From JBCCIM01 sp045106435 (GTDB lineage: Bacteria; Bacteroidota; Rhodothermia; Rhodothermales; JAHQVL01): a stretch of 7,574 bases of DNA. A program made the translations under genes and the position numbers. The stretch is taken from the NCBI GenBank assembly GCA_045106435.1, contig JBGCEN010000455.1, forward strand, positions 1 through 7,574. Reading direction: 5' to 3'. Position 1 is the first letter of the stretch. Each line of letters starts with the position of its first letter. The notes below the pieces were generated by a model. That model saw nothing but the letters and a program-made list of their open reading frames with translations, made no database searches and was not told where the DNA came from. Shown here one piece after another: positions 1 to 7,313 of this stretch.

Positions 1-2991
1 GTCCATCAAGTTCTTAAGGTCTGATAGCGCGCGGCGAAGCTGCTCTTCATCAGTTTGAGGGAGTGTGTTTTCCAACTCGCGCATTTCAGTTTCCATGCGT
101 CCCATGCCGGTCTGGATTTCATCTTGCAGACGCTCAGCATAATCCAGCCAGCGATTCGCGAGGGCTTTTTCAGAATCAGCCAATTTTTTATCCAGCTCAT
201 CACGCCGCATTTGCTGCATCATATTACGAAGAGACGATGCCACGTCCGGATCTTCGGTGCGTGTGCTTTTCTCTACAGCTTCAGCCTGATTTTTAAACTG
301 GTCAAACTTCGCCCGCAAGTTGCCTCTGTTTTCTTCCAGCCGATCCAGTTCACTCACAGGCACGCGGCCATTGTTTTGCTCAGCATCTCTAAGCACCTTA
401 TCGATGTCTTCAGTAAGCTGGCCTTCCTGTTTACTGAGGTCATCAAACTCTTTGCTGAGATCATCAAGCATTTCTCTTGTGGTCTCAGCGCCGGCTACTT
501 GCAGGTCCTGCTGTAACTTATCCAATTCATTCAGGGCCTGCTGCTGACTCGCAGCGGCGCGTTGCTCATCGTTGTTTCTGAGCGCCCGCTCTGCATCACG
601 CATATGCTCCATGGCACGCTGTAATCCTTCCTGCACCTGCTTCTGCGCATCCTGGCTCTGTTGTGAACCTTGCTGCGACCCACTTTGTTGTGAACCACTT
701 TGCTGGCCCTGCTGTCCTTCCTGAGACTGCCCTTGCTGTGAACCTTGCTGTGAACTCTGTTGTTGCTGGTTCTGCAAGCTTTTTGCCAAGTCCTCAGTTT
801 GCTTTCTCAACTCATCCTGTTCGCGTTTCAGGCGTTCGATATATCGTTTTTTATCTTCACCCTGCATTTGCTCCGGACGATTCTGGTTGGCAGTTCGTTG
901 CTGCCGGCGCGCAAGCTCCTTGATCCGATCCAGCGTTTCATCCATTTGTTGCTGCTCTTGCGCAGATTGCGAACCTTGTTGTTGCTGGATCTCATATTTA
1001 TCGCGTGAAATATCCAGTTCCAGATCCATCAACTCAGTCATGCGATCTTCCATACTGCTGCCTCCGCCACCACCGCCGGCCTGGCTCTCGTTTCGCGTCA
1101 CATTGCGATCCCGATTGAGCGCATCTGCTTTTAGTAAGAAGTTTAGCGCGCGTCTTTCCGGCGCCAGCGCGTTGTCGAGTTCAACATCATCCAATTCATT
1201 GATCGCCTCCTTCATCGCATCAACGGCCTGCCTCAGTAGCTCGGCCACTTTTTGCACCTCCGGATCAGAGCGCAGCTCAACGGTAAAGGTGGTTGCGCTC
1301 AGGCGTTCTTCAATGTCGTTCATCAGATTGGCTTGCGCACGAGAAAGGCCTTCTGCTCCTTGCGCATAAGACTCTTCGGTTTCATTATCGCGCTGCCTTA
1401 ACAACCGCCACGTGGCTGCTACAATTTCCTGCTGACTTATAACGGTCCGGCTTTGCATACCGCCGCCCTGTCCGCCGCCGGCGTTGTTCTCCTGTGTAAA
1501 TCGCTGATCAAAAGGAATCACTTCAATGAAATACATATCAGTGGCTTCCGGACCATGCTGATCGTAGAAATCTTCCGCTTCTATGTAGTACGAAATGATA
1601 TCCCCCGGCTCTAGCGTGAAATCTTCCAAAAAGACCACATAGTCGCCGTCTGCTTCCTGTACGCCTTTTTTTCCTTGCTGAATCAGCGGATGGACTTCTT
1701 CATCTTCTCCGTTCACAGATATGTGAAGACGTAAGTCTTTAACACCATAGTCATCTGTTGCTGTAGCGGCTATAAGAACTTCTTCAATCGCATTTACGCG
1801 CACATCACGTTGCGGCTCGGTCAGCGAAACGACGGGTTTCTGGTCTTCTTGTACAACAATCTGGTATTCGACGGGAAATTTGTTCATTTTTCCGGCCTGA
1901 TCGGTGAGCTCGACGTGATAATAGTCGTCAGCCGACAACTTGATCTGGGTCCGATAAGCACCGTCTCCGGCATCGTTCAGTGTAATACGCCGGCCGCTTT
2001 CGAAAACCATTTCGGCCGTCTCAACAGCGCCTGTCGTAGCAATTGAAAAACCAACCGAGGCATCTTTCAGCCCACGGATATCCCCTGTATTCTGCTCAGT
2101 TCTTGCCGGAATGCCTGTGTATTCAGGGTACGTGTACCGAAGATCAATCTGGCCCACAGCCGGGAATTCATAGAGGGTAATATCAAACGTTTCAGACTGC
2201 ATTTCATTATGCAGAATGAAGTACTGTATAGGCTCCTGCACATTGATAAACTGATACAAATAGGCAGGCTGCCCTACCCCCTTATTCATGGATTCCTTGA
2301 GCCACTCCCCTGCACCGATTTTATAGTGCAGCATCACATCGTCTTCGCTGGCATCGCGGAGCGCTGAAATAATTTCCTGAGACTCCCCTTTTTCAATTTC
2401 GATGCTTCCCGGAGACACCGTCATGTAAGGCTTCTCTGGTGTTGCGGCCATCGATACGCCGGCGCCTGAGAATACGCCAACGATATCATCCGCTTTGTTA
2501 TATCCAAAGACCACAAAAAGCACAAGAAAACCGCCAGCCACATAGGATAAAATCCGCTGCTTTTTCTGGTCAACCACCGTCGTCAGCGGGATGGCTTTGA
2601 TCTGCCGGCTCACATCATCGATGAGCTTGCTCACAATGGAATCGTCCATAGGCCGTGCATTGCCGACTTCAACAGCGCTATTCAAGCGATCTTCCAGTCC
2701 GGGGATTCGCTCTTCGATGTACATGGCAATCTGCTTGTCATCCAGTTGCCTGAACAACGGCGCGATTGCGTATCGGCCGGCAACATAGAGCACAGCAATG
2801 GCTGCCACACCCAATCCCATTAACAGATAGTCGAGATTCGTTTCTGTCTGGAAATAGATCAGAAAGAAGAGCGCGGCAAAGAAAAGCGCCGTCAATAATG
2901 CCAGGGAGACTCCCTGTAGCACAGCGCGGGTACGCCAGCGCTTGCGTACTTTTTCTACGAGGGCTCGTACTTGATATGTTGATACAGGCAT
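1..2991 (-). CDS. DUF4175-type large membrane and coiled-coil protein, C-terminus cut by window edge
   Basis: The minus-strand frame from ATG at 2991 stays open for 997 codons to base 1, so the stop is outside the window. Membrane segments lie near residues 25-47, 54-75 and 147-164. The basic N-terminus and the basic loop between segments 2 and 3 predict that everything after residue 165 is periplasmic. Residues 190-500 look like beta-rich Ig-like repeats and include YPEYTGIPA (288-296), a motif typical of DUF4175-like proteins. Residue 515 onward (VISQQEIVAATWRLLRQR) is almost all charged helix with heptad-like coiled coil, broken by Gly linkers (504-512, 638-646) and a Gln/Ser/Gly tract (741-780). 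It starts 49 bp after the VWA gene, with an A-rich leader and no Shine-Dalgarno. Family role is unknown; a periplasm-spanning structural partner of the MoxR/VWA module is inference. Family assignment is fairly sure, function is not. Confidence 0.85.
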   Translation of the reverse strand, partial: MPVSTYQVRALVEKVRKRWRTRAVLQGVSLALLTALFFAALFFLIYFQTETNLDYLLMGLGVAAIAVLYVAGRYAIAPLFRQLDDKQIAMYIEERIPGLEDRLNSAVEVGNARPMDDSIVSKLIDDVSRQIKAIPLTTVVDQKKQRILSYVAGGFLVLFVVFGYNKADDIVGVFSGAGVSMAATPEKPYMTVSPGSIEIEKGESQEIISALRDASEDDVMLHYKIGAGEWLKESMNKGVGQPAYLYQFINVQEPIQYFILHNEMQSETFDITLYEFPAVGQIDLRYTYPEYTGIPARTEQNTGDIRGLKDASVGFSIATTGAVETAEMVFESGRRITLNDAGDGAYRTQIKLSADDYYHVELTDQAGKMNKFPVEYQIVVQEDQKPVVSLTEPQRDVRVNAIEEVLIAATATDDYGVKDLRLHISVNGEDEEVHPLIQQGKKGVQEADGDYVVFLEDFTLEPGDIISYYIEAEDFYDQHGPEATDMYFIEVIPFDQRFTQENNAGGGQGGGMQSRTVISQQEIVAATWRLLRQRDNETEESYAQGAEGLSRAQANLMNDIEERLSATTFTVELRSDPEVQKVAELLRQAVDAMKEAINELDDVELDNALAPERRALNFLLKADALNRDRNVTRNESQAGGGGGGSSMEDRMTELMDLELDISRDKYEIQQQQGSQSAQEQQQMDETLDRIKELARRQQRTANQNRPEQMQGEDKKRYIERLKREQDELRKQTEDLAKSLQNQQQQSSQQGSQQGQSQEGQQGQQSGSQQSGSQQGSQQSQDAQKQVQEGLQRAMEHMRDAERALRNNDEQRAAASQQQALNELDKLQQDLQVAGAETTREMLDDLSKEFDDLSKQEGQLTEDIDKVLRDAEQNNGRVPVSELDRLEENRGNLRAKFDQFKNQAEAVEKSTRTEDPDVASSLRNMMQQMRRDELDKKLADSEKALANRWLDYAERLQDEIQTGMGRMETEMRELENTLPQTDEEQLRRALSDLKNLMD
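652..771 (-). repeat. Gln/Ser/Gly low-complexity tract inside the DUF4175-type gene
   Basis: This stretch encodes residues 741-780, where 38 of 40 residues are Gln (21), Ser (10) or Gly (7). At DNA level it is an imperfect short tandem array of GGTTCACAGCAA-like 12-bp units, often shifted by a Ser or Gly codon. It separates two charged coiled-coil stretches, so it probably acts as a flexible hinge. Such arrays tend to vary in length between strains by slippage; that is expectation, not something visible here. Confidence 0.8.
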
Positions 2992-3040
2992 TTTCTTTTG
3001 CTGTCTGTTTTTGGCTGTCTATTTATTAACCAGCTATTTG
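2992..3040. other. 49-bp spacer between the VWA gene and the DUF4175-type gene, with traces of 7-bp repeats
   Basis: The heptamer GCTGTCT occurs at 3000-3006 and again at 3014-3020, exactly two 7-bp steps apart, so this spacer shows a weaker form of the periodicity seen in two other spacers of the window. I see no terminator or promoter here. The A-rich leader next to the ATG at 2991 has no GGAGG-like element. Cotranscription of the flanking genes is likely. Confidence 0.5.
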
Positions 3041-5089
3041 TCAGCTACCCTTACGCTTACGGTTTGCAATCACGGTCTCTACCGCATAGAGGAGAATCAT
3101 ACATAAAATGACGTACCTCCAGAATTTTTGTTGCCGCTCTTCATCGTCCAGCTCAAGCGTCCGCGCCAATTCAACAGACACGGGCACATCGCCGGGAGGC
3201 GGCACAACGGCACCATATGCTTCCTCTGCATCTCTACCTTCCAAAACCGATTCTTTAACATCAACATTGACGGAAAAGAACCGCTGCTCGTTTCCTCTTG
3301 CGGCTACATAATGGCCAGGCAATTCCGTTTCTTCGAAAAAGCCCTGCCCTTCCGTATCCATTTCTACCTTAAAAATTGTACCATCAGGCCCGCGGACATC
3401 CCATGAAGCACCGACAGGACCTTCGAGTCGTACAAGTTCACCCACCGTGTACATACGTTGATCAGTGCTTGTTTGCAAGGCATATCTGGTCAACTGATAC
3501 AGGAATGGGATGTACATCTCGCTAATGGGGAAGTCGGTCCATTCCGGGCTGAAGCTCGATGCATAAACCAACACTTTGCCTTGGCCTAATTCTTTTTCGA
3601 TCAAGAAAGGATCTTCCGAATCAAATCGCCCCAACACACTGGCTGATGAATCCGGAGTGATCTGTGCATATTGGCGAAAACGTGGCCTGAAAATCGATCC
3701 TGAACCCGAGGTAGCAAACACTGAGAACACAGGATGCCGCATATCAACTTCTCCGATGATCGCGTCATATCCCTGCACCGATGATGCCCGTACAACGTCC
3801 GACACCGATCCAATCTCGAGTGCTTGCAACATACGAGAGAAAGCCGGCACTGTTGTCTGGCTCCCAAAGGAAACCACGACGCTCCCGCCACTTTCTACAA
3901 AGCTTTTTAATGCCGTGATTTCTCTTTCAAGTGGATTGCCGGAAGACAAGAACACCACATTGGCATCGCGGAGTATGGCCCTTGAGATGCTGGCCGGCCT
4001 GGATTCGGTAAACGAATAAATCGACTGATCTCCCTGATTAAATGCTCGATCCAGATAGTAAACGGCGTGCTCAGGATCTCTGCGGGATCCACCGAGCCCA
4101 AGCAGTGTCGGCCGGCCTTCTACAGAGAACGTGAAATATCGGGTGTCATCAACATCCAGTGCATCACCGGGTAATTTAACATCGCCCTGGAAAAAACCTT
4201 CACGCGGTGCATTGTACTGGATGGAAGATCGCCTGACGGATGACGCCGGCAAACTGGCATCGCCAATCTTGTTTCCATCAACGGCTAATTCAAGCGATAC
4301 AGCCTCCGTTGTAGCATCCCCTTCTGCTCCAAGTCGCGCATCGAAGCGGTGCACCAGTAAACCAGATGATCTCTTTTCGGATATGCTGAAGTCCTCTATA
4401 TAAAAGTTCGAACGCGGCTCTTCAGCGAGATTTACCACTTCAAATGAAACAGACTCGTTCAGCTTCCAATTCTCAAATGCCCCTTTCCAACCGCCCAACT
4501 GTAGATCTGAAATCAATACAATGTGCTGGTTGGAATGCCTCGATTCAGCAAGAATCTCTTCTGCCAGACGTAGCGGCTGATAAAAATCTGTGGTCCGGTA
4601 GCTTGGCTCTATAACATTGTTGATTACATTCTCGTGCAGCGCAATGTCTGACGACAACGGAGTGACTTGCTGCGTTTCATCTGAAAACAGGATGACCGAA
4701 TACTCATCATCTCCAGACGCCTCGCCCAATTTCTGCAAGGCTGCGGCTTTTGCCTGTTCGAAGAGATTGTCGTATTGCATACTGTAGGAATTGTCCACAA
4801 CCAGCACAATAGATCGGTCTTCACGCTGAGAAACGAAGGGAATATTCTCTTTAGCGACAAATGGGCGGGCAAATGCAAACGCCAGCAATGCCAGTAAAAA
4901 GCATCGAAGAGCCATTAAAAGCCAGTGCTGAATCCTGCGTTGACGCACCACTTCTTTGGGCGTCATTTTCAGAAACATCAAAGAACTGAACTGCACTTTC
5001 TTAGCCTGCACCCGCCGCACCAAATGGTACAGAATCGGCAACAGGGCCGTAGCCAGTGCAAACAGGAATATGGGGCTTAAAAAGGACAA
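3041..5089 (-). CDS. Membrane-anchored VWA protein with BatA-type N-terminus and GATase-like middle domain
   Basis: This complete 682-residue protein starts with the BatA N-terminal double-membrane region (MSFLSPIFLFALATALLPIL; segments near 7-24 and 55-78). The loop between the segments is strongly basic and so cytoplasmic, which places the rest in the periplasm. A VWA domain follows (about 92-220) with an intact metal site: DxSxS at D99, S101, S103, Thr at 166/167 and ISD with D195. After a beta-rich linker, residues about 325-540 look like a class I glutamine-amidotransferase-like fold without an evident catalytic triad. A last membrane segment (657-674) ends in a basic RKRKGS tail. The start is TTG: an in-frame TGA lies four codons upstream, and TTG gives the canonical BatA beginning. 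It is about twice the size of plain BatA/BatB, so I do not name it batA. It probably displays a metal-dependent binding domain in the periplasm for the adjacent MoxR/DUF58 pair. Confidence 0.9.
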   Translation of the reverse strand: MSFLSPIFLFALATALLPILYHLVRRVQAKKVQFSSLMFLKMTPKEVVRQRRIQHWLLMALRCFLLALLAFAFARPFVAKENIPFVSQREDRSIVLVVDNSYSMQYDNLFEQAKAAALQKLGEASGDDEYSVILFSDETQQVTPLSSDIALHENVINNVIEPSYRTTDFYQPLRLAEEILAESRHSNQHIVLISDLQLGGWKGAFENWKLNESVSFEVVNLAEEPRSNFYIEDFSISEKRSSGLLVHRFDARLGAEGDATTEAVSLELAVDGNKIGDASLPASSVRRSSIQYNAPREGFFQGDVKLPGDALDVDDTRYFTFSVEGRPTLLGLGGSRRDPEHAVYYLDRAFNQGDQSIYSFTESRPASISRAILRDANVVFLSSGNPLEREITALKSFVESGGSVVVSFGSQTTVPAFSRMLQALEIGSVSDVVRASSVQGYDAIIGEVDMRHPVFSVFATSGSGSIFRPRFRQYAQITPDSSASVLGRFDSEDPFLIEKELGQGKVLVYASSFSPEWTDFPISEMYIPFLYQLTRYALQTSTDQRMYTVGELVRLEGPVGASWDVRGPDGTIFKVEMDTEGQGFFEETELPGHYVAARGNEQRFFSVNVDVKESVLEGRDAEEAYGAVVPPPGDVPVSVELARTLELDDEERQQKFWRYVILCMILLYAVETVIANRKRKGS

Positions 5090-5100
5090 ATCTTTATTTC

Positions 5101-5135
5101 AAAGTGAAAAGTTAAAATTCAAAAGTTAAAATTGG
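5101..5135. repeat. Five degenerate direct 7-bp repeats (AAAGTTA type)
   Basis: Five consecutive heptamers begin at 5101, 5108, 5115, 5122 and 5129. Units 2 and 4 are identical (AAAGTTA), unit 1 differs by one base, and units 3 and 5 share AAATT. The array ends 11 bp upstream of the TTG start of the VWA gene, on its 5' side. No protein reading frame explains the 7-bp step. Confidence 0.75.
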
Positions 5136-5138
5136 TTG

Positions 5139-5212
5139 TCAGTTTACAGTGATCAGTTTTCAGTGATCAGTTTTCAGAAAAGCTGATTACTGATATCTGA
5201 TTACTGATTACT
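5139..5212. repeat. Inverted arrays of 7-bp repeats forming a long imperfect hairpin over the DUF58 stop codon
   Basis: Positions 5139-5177 carry heptamers of TCAGTTT/TCAGTGA type. Positions 5183-5210 carry CTGATTA-type heptamers (5183, 5190, 5197, 5204), close to the reverse complement. Aligned around a 5-base loop (5178-5182), arms 5148-5177 and 5183-5212 pair at 23 of 30 positions, with regularly spaced two-base mismatches. The DUF58 stop codon TAA (5210-5208) lies inside the right arm. No T-run follows the stem in the direction of transcription, so it is not a classical terminator; it could stabilise the mRNA or alter readthrough between DUF58 and the VWA gene. Confidence 0.75.
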
Positions 5213-6110
5213 TCCCTCTCTTATTCCTTGCAGCCAGGAATTGGAAGAGGGCGTGGTCCAGGGGCTGATCGGTTGTGACCAGATGATAATCGGCACCCAA
5301 TACAGCACACTGCTCGTAGAGTCTGGTTTTATATTCTTCGAGGTTCTTTTTGTATAGATCTTTTGCAGATTCAGCAACCAGTAACATTTTCTCGCCAGTT
5401 TCGAGGTCTTCAAATTCGATCATATCGGAATACTCAAAATTGATTTCCTGCATATCGAAAAGATGAAAAACGATTACGTCGTTGCCGGCGTATCTGAAGT
5501 GTCTGATGCCATTGATGATCTCTTCAGGATCATCCAGCAAATCAGATATCAACACAACAAAACCCCGGCTTTTCTGAAGTTCAGCCAGCTGATGCAGTGG
5601 CTTGCCCATATTGGTAGGCGCACCCAGTTCAGCTTTATGCATCTGCTGCAGAATCGTGAGCAGATGGCCCGAAGCCTTTCTCGGCGGGACCCGCTGCACA
5701 ATCTTGTCATCAAAAAGCGTTAACCCGACGGCCTCTTGCTGTTGCCACATAAAATAGCCCAAAGAAGCCGCGAGGTAAAAAGCATAATCAAGCTTGGAAA
5801 CGGCACTGGATGAAAAGCCCATGGATGGACTGATGTCTACCAGCAGATTAAACGATGTATTCGTTTCATCCTCGTATTCCTTTACATACAACCGATCAGT
5901 ACGCGCATAAAGCTTCCAGTCTACATGCATTGGATCATCCCCGTGTATGTAGGGGCGATACGACATAAACTCTACGCTTGAACCTTTGTACGGGCTCTTG
6001 TGGAGTCCTGAAAGAAATCCTTCCACAACCGTTCGCGCAAGCAATTGCAAGTTCGAAATTCTTGAAAGAACTTCTGGCTTGATAAATCGCAAGGCCGGCT
6101 GGGTTTGCAT
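5208..6110 (-). CDS. DUF58 family protein with VWA fold, cytoplasmic
   Basis: This complete 300-residue protein has the DUF58 hallmark at about 34-82: the GLHKSPYKGSSVEF stretch, then RPYIHGDDP, then VDWKLYARTDRLYVKEYE. A VWA-like domain follows from about 85. Its metal site looks intact: DISPS with D92, S94 and S96, Thr166 in APTN, and LISD with D190. There is no signal peptide or membrane segment, and the length suits the short soluble DUF58 class. In known gene sets DUF58 proteins are encoded directly after MoxR ATPases and are thought to be their partners; the 87-bp gap to MoxR upstream fits this. The ATG at 6110 has an A-rich leader without Shine-Dalgarno. The stop codon sits inside a hairpin-forming repeat. 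Family identity is secure; the substrate is unknown. Confidence 0.93.
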   Translation of the reverse strand: MQTQPALRFIKPEVLSRISNLQLLARTVVEGFLSGLHKSPYKGSSVEFMSYRPYIHGDDPMHVDWKLYARTDRLYVKEYEDETNTSFNLLVDISPSMGFSSSAVSKLDYAFYLAASLGYFMWQQQEAVGLTLFDDKIVQRVPPRKASGHLLTILQQMHKAELGAPTNMGKPLHQLAELQKSRGFVVLISDLLDDPEEIINGIRHFRYAGNDVIVFHLFDMQEINFEYSDMIEFEDLETGEKMLLVAESAKDLYKKNLEEYKTRLYEQCAVLGADYHLVTTDQPLDHALFQFLAARNKRGK

Positions 6111-6197
6111 ATTGGTTTTTTGTTGGCGTAAAACTTATGGGGAAAGTCCCGTTGGGGAGATTCGTGAATCTCCCGTGCGAGCGCGTTGATTTTGGAA
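6111..6197. other. 87-bp spacer between MoxR and DUF58 genes with two potential hairpins
   Basis: The spacer holds a perfect palindrome at 6155-6174 and a weak 4-bp hairpin at 6140-6150 (GGGA/TCCC around AAG). Unlike the other three spacers it shows no clear 7-bp periodicity. The 44 bases next to the DUF58 start are A-rich on the coding strand and contain no Shine-Dalgarno. Confidence 0.5.
6155..6174. repeat. Perfect 9-bp inverted repeat with 2-base loop
   Basis: GGGAGATTCGTGAATCTCCC has arms of nine bases that match perfectly around GT. In the direction of transcription it lies 24-43 bases after the MoxR stop codon and is followed by C-rich sequence, not by a T-run, so intrinsic termination is unlikely. 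It may be a copy of a dispersed intergenic palindrome, a 3'-end protecting stem for the moxR message, or a protein-binding site; the sequence alone does not decide. Confidence 0.7.
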
Positions 6198-7223
6198 TTA
6201 AGCCAGGCCTGAAACGGGTTCTTTGGCCTCTTCGAGAATCCGGTTGATTATGTGTTCGACGGTAATGTTTTCAGATTCTGCGTAGAAATTGGTTAGTACG
6301 CGATGTCGTAAAACGTCTGGTGCGAGGGCTTTGACGTCTTCGATAGAGACGTTGTATCGTCCGCGAAATACAGCGCGCACCTTGCTCCCGAGCAGTAAAT
6401 ATTGAATGGCTCTCAGGCCGGCACCCCACCGCACCCATTTCTTAACATAATCCGGTGCATCGTCTGATTCAGGACGTGTGCTGCGTACAACAGAGACGGC
6501 AAACTCTCCTACATTTTGCGGCACATACACCTTTTTGACCAGTCGATGAAATTCCATTACATCTTTGCCGGCAAGGACGGTCGTCAAATCTTCCTGATCT
6601 TCAGAGGTTGTGGACATGGCCACTTCCAGTTCATCTTCGGCGGAGAGATAATCAATGACAATATTGAACATAAAGCGGTCCAACTGTGCTTCTGGCAGTG
6701 GATACGTACCCTCAAGTTCGATTGGGTTTTGTGTTGCGAGCACAAAGAACGGCCTTTCGAGCAGCATCTGCTCCCCACCGGAAGTCACCTGGTATTCCTG
6801 CATGGCCTCCAGCAAAGCCGACTGTGTTTTGGGCGGCGTACGGTTAATCTCATCAGCCAGAATGATATTGGCAAAAATGGGCCCTTTGATAAACTTGATG
6901 TTGCGGGTCCCCTGGCTGCGATCTTCTTCGATCACATCGATACCTGTGATATCCGCCGGCATCAGATCGGGCGTAAACTGGATCCGCTTGTAAGACAGGT
7001 CGAGTATTTCTCCCAGCGACTTAATCAGCAATGTTTTTGCAAGCCCCGGCACACCGGTAATCAGACAATGTCCGCCGGCAAAAAGAGCGATCAATACTTT
7101 CTCAATAACTTCTGTCTGCCCTACAATTCTTTTCTTTAATTGGGCGATGATTTGCGCTTTCCCTTCCTGCAACCGCTGAAGGATCTCATTTTCCGAAAGG
7201 TCATTCGTGCCGGGTTCGCTCAC
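6198..7223 (-). CDS. MoxR family AAA+ ATPase
   Basis: This complete 341-residue protein carries the full AAA+ set. Walker A is GVPGLAKT (57-64), in the GxPGxAKT form typical of MoxR. Walker B is ILADEINR (121-128, D124 and E125). Sensor 1 is in LATQNP (162-167), with the family signature EGTYPLPEAQLDRF (171-184, arginine-finger candidate R183). Sensor 2 is WGAGLRA (266-272, R271). The C-terminal lid helical domain follows (AVFRGRYNVSIEDV, about 284-297). MoxR proteins are hexameric, chaperone-like ATPases that act with VWA proteins; here two such genes follow directly. The start is GTG: an in-frame TAA lies five codons upstream and no ATG is near. The leader has no Shine-Dalgarno. The sensor-2 loop has GL where many MoxR proteins have SP, a minor variation. 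Identity is very secure; the client is unknown. Confidence 0.96.
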   Translation of the reverse strand: MSEPGTNDLSENEILQRLQEGKAQIIAQLKKRIVGQTEVIEKVLIALFAGGHCLITGVPGLAKTLLIKSLGEILDLSYKRIQFTPDLMPADITGIDVIEEDRSQGTRNIKFIKGPIFANIILADEINRTPPKTQSALLEAMQEYQVTSGGEQMLLERPFFVLATQNPIELEGTYPLPEAQLDRFMFNIVIDYLSAEDELEVAMSTTSEDQEDLTTVLAGKDVMEFHRLVKKVYVPQNVGEFAVSVVRSTRPESDDAPDYVKKWVRWGAGLRAIQYLLLGSKVRAVFRGRYNVSIEDVKALAPDVLRHRVLTNFYAESENITVEHIINRILEEAKEPVSGLA

Positions 7224-7233
7224 TATCTTTTGG

Positions 7234-7268
7234 GTTTAGTGTTCAAAGTTTAGCGTTCAAGGTTTCTT
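7234..7268. repeat. Five degenerate direct 7-bp repeats (GTTTAGT/GTTCAAA type)
   Basis: Heptamers begin at 7234, 7241, 7248, 7255 and 7262. They alternate between GTTTAG- and GTTCAA- forms, giving a 14-bp higher-order repeat, with GTT invariant at the front of every unit. The array occupies the leader just upstream of the MoxR GTG start. Confidence 0.75.
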
Positions 7269-7278
7269 GCAATTTGTC

Positions 7279-7313
7279 CTGAACACTGAGAACTGAATAC
7301 TGAATACTCAATG
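7279..7313. repeat. Five degenerate direct 7-bp repeats (CTGAATA type) overlapping the DUF4159 stop codon
   Basis: Heptamers begin at 7279, 7286, 7293, 7300 and 7307. The first four share CTGA, units 3 and 4 are identical (CTGAATA) and unit 5 is divergent. The stop codon of the DUF4159 gene (TGA, 7310-7308) falls inside the last unit, so the array starts at the very end of that gene, as also happens at the DUF58 stop. Confidence 0.75.

Noticed and set aside
55..1369. Plus-strand open frames of 153 and 160 codons opposite the DUF4175-type gene
   Set aside because: They are Ser/Leu/Cys-rich shadows of the Gln/Glu-rich coiled-coil coding strand and have no family features; the minus-strand frame is open without a break for 997 codons.
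3601..4101. Minus-strand frames of 96 and 64 codons inside the VWA gene
   Set aside because: They overlap the VWA protein in another frame on the same strand and have no features of their own; the 682-residue frame is intact with a coherent domain order.
3041..5089. Naming the VWA gene batA
   Set aside because: Only the N-terminal membrane region and VWA metal site match; the protein is about twice BatA length with a GATase-like domain and the other bat genes are not in view.
5139..5212. CRISPR-like or phage attachment array
   Set aside because: The repeat step is 7 bp with no unique spacers, no cas genes and no integrase in view.
6155..6174. Intrinsic terminator of moxR
   Set aside because: The stem is perfect but is followed by C-rich sequence instead of a T-run in the direction of transcription.
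6516..7139. A 207-codon open frame on the plus strand opposite moxR
   Set aside because: It lies wholly antisense to a well-conserved AAA+ gene, its translation is rich in His, Cys, Phe and Gln without any recognisable motif, and it arises from the codon pattern of the minus strand.
7224..7278. Bacteroidota-type promoter (TAnnTTTG) before moxR
   Set aside because: The closest match on the coding strand, in TAAACTTTGAAC, has the wrong spacing between TA and TTTG and arises from the heptamer repeat; without a transcript start I cannot support it.
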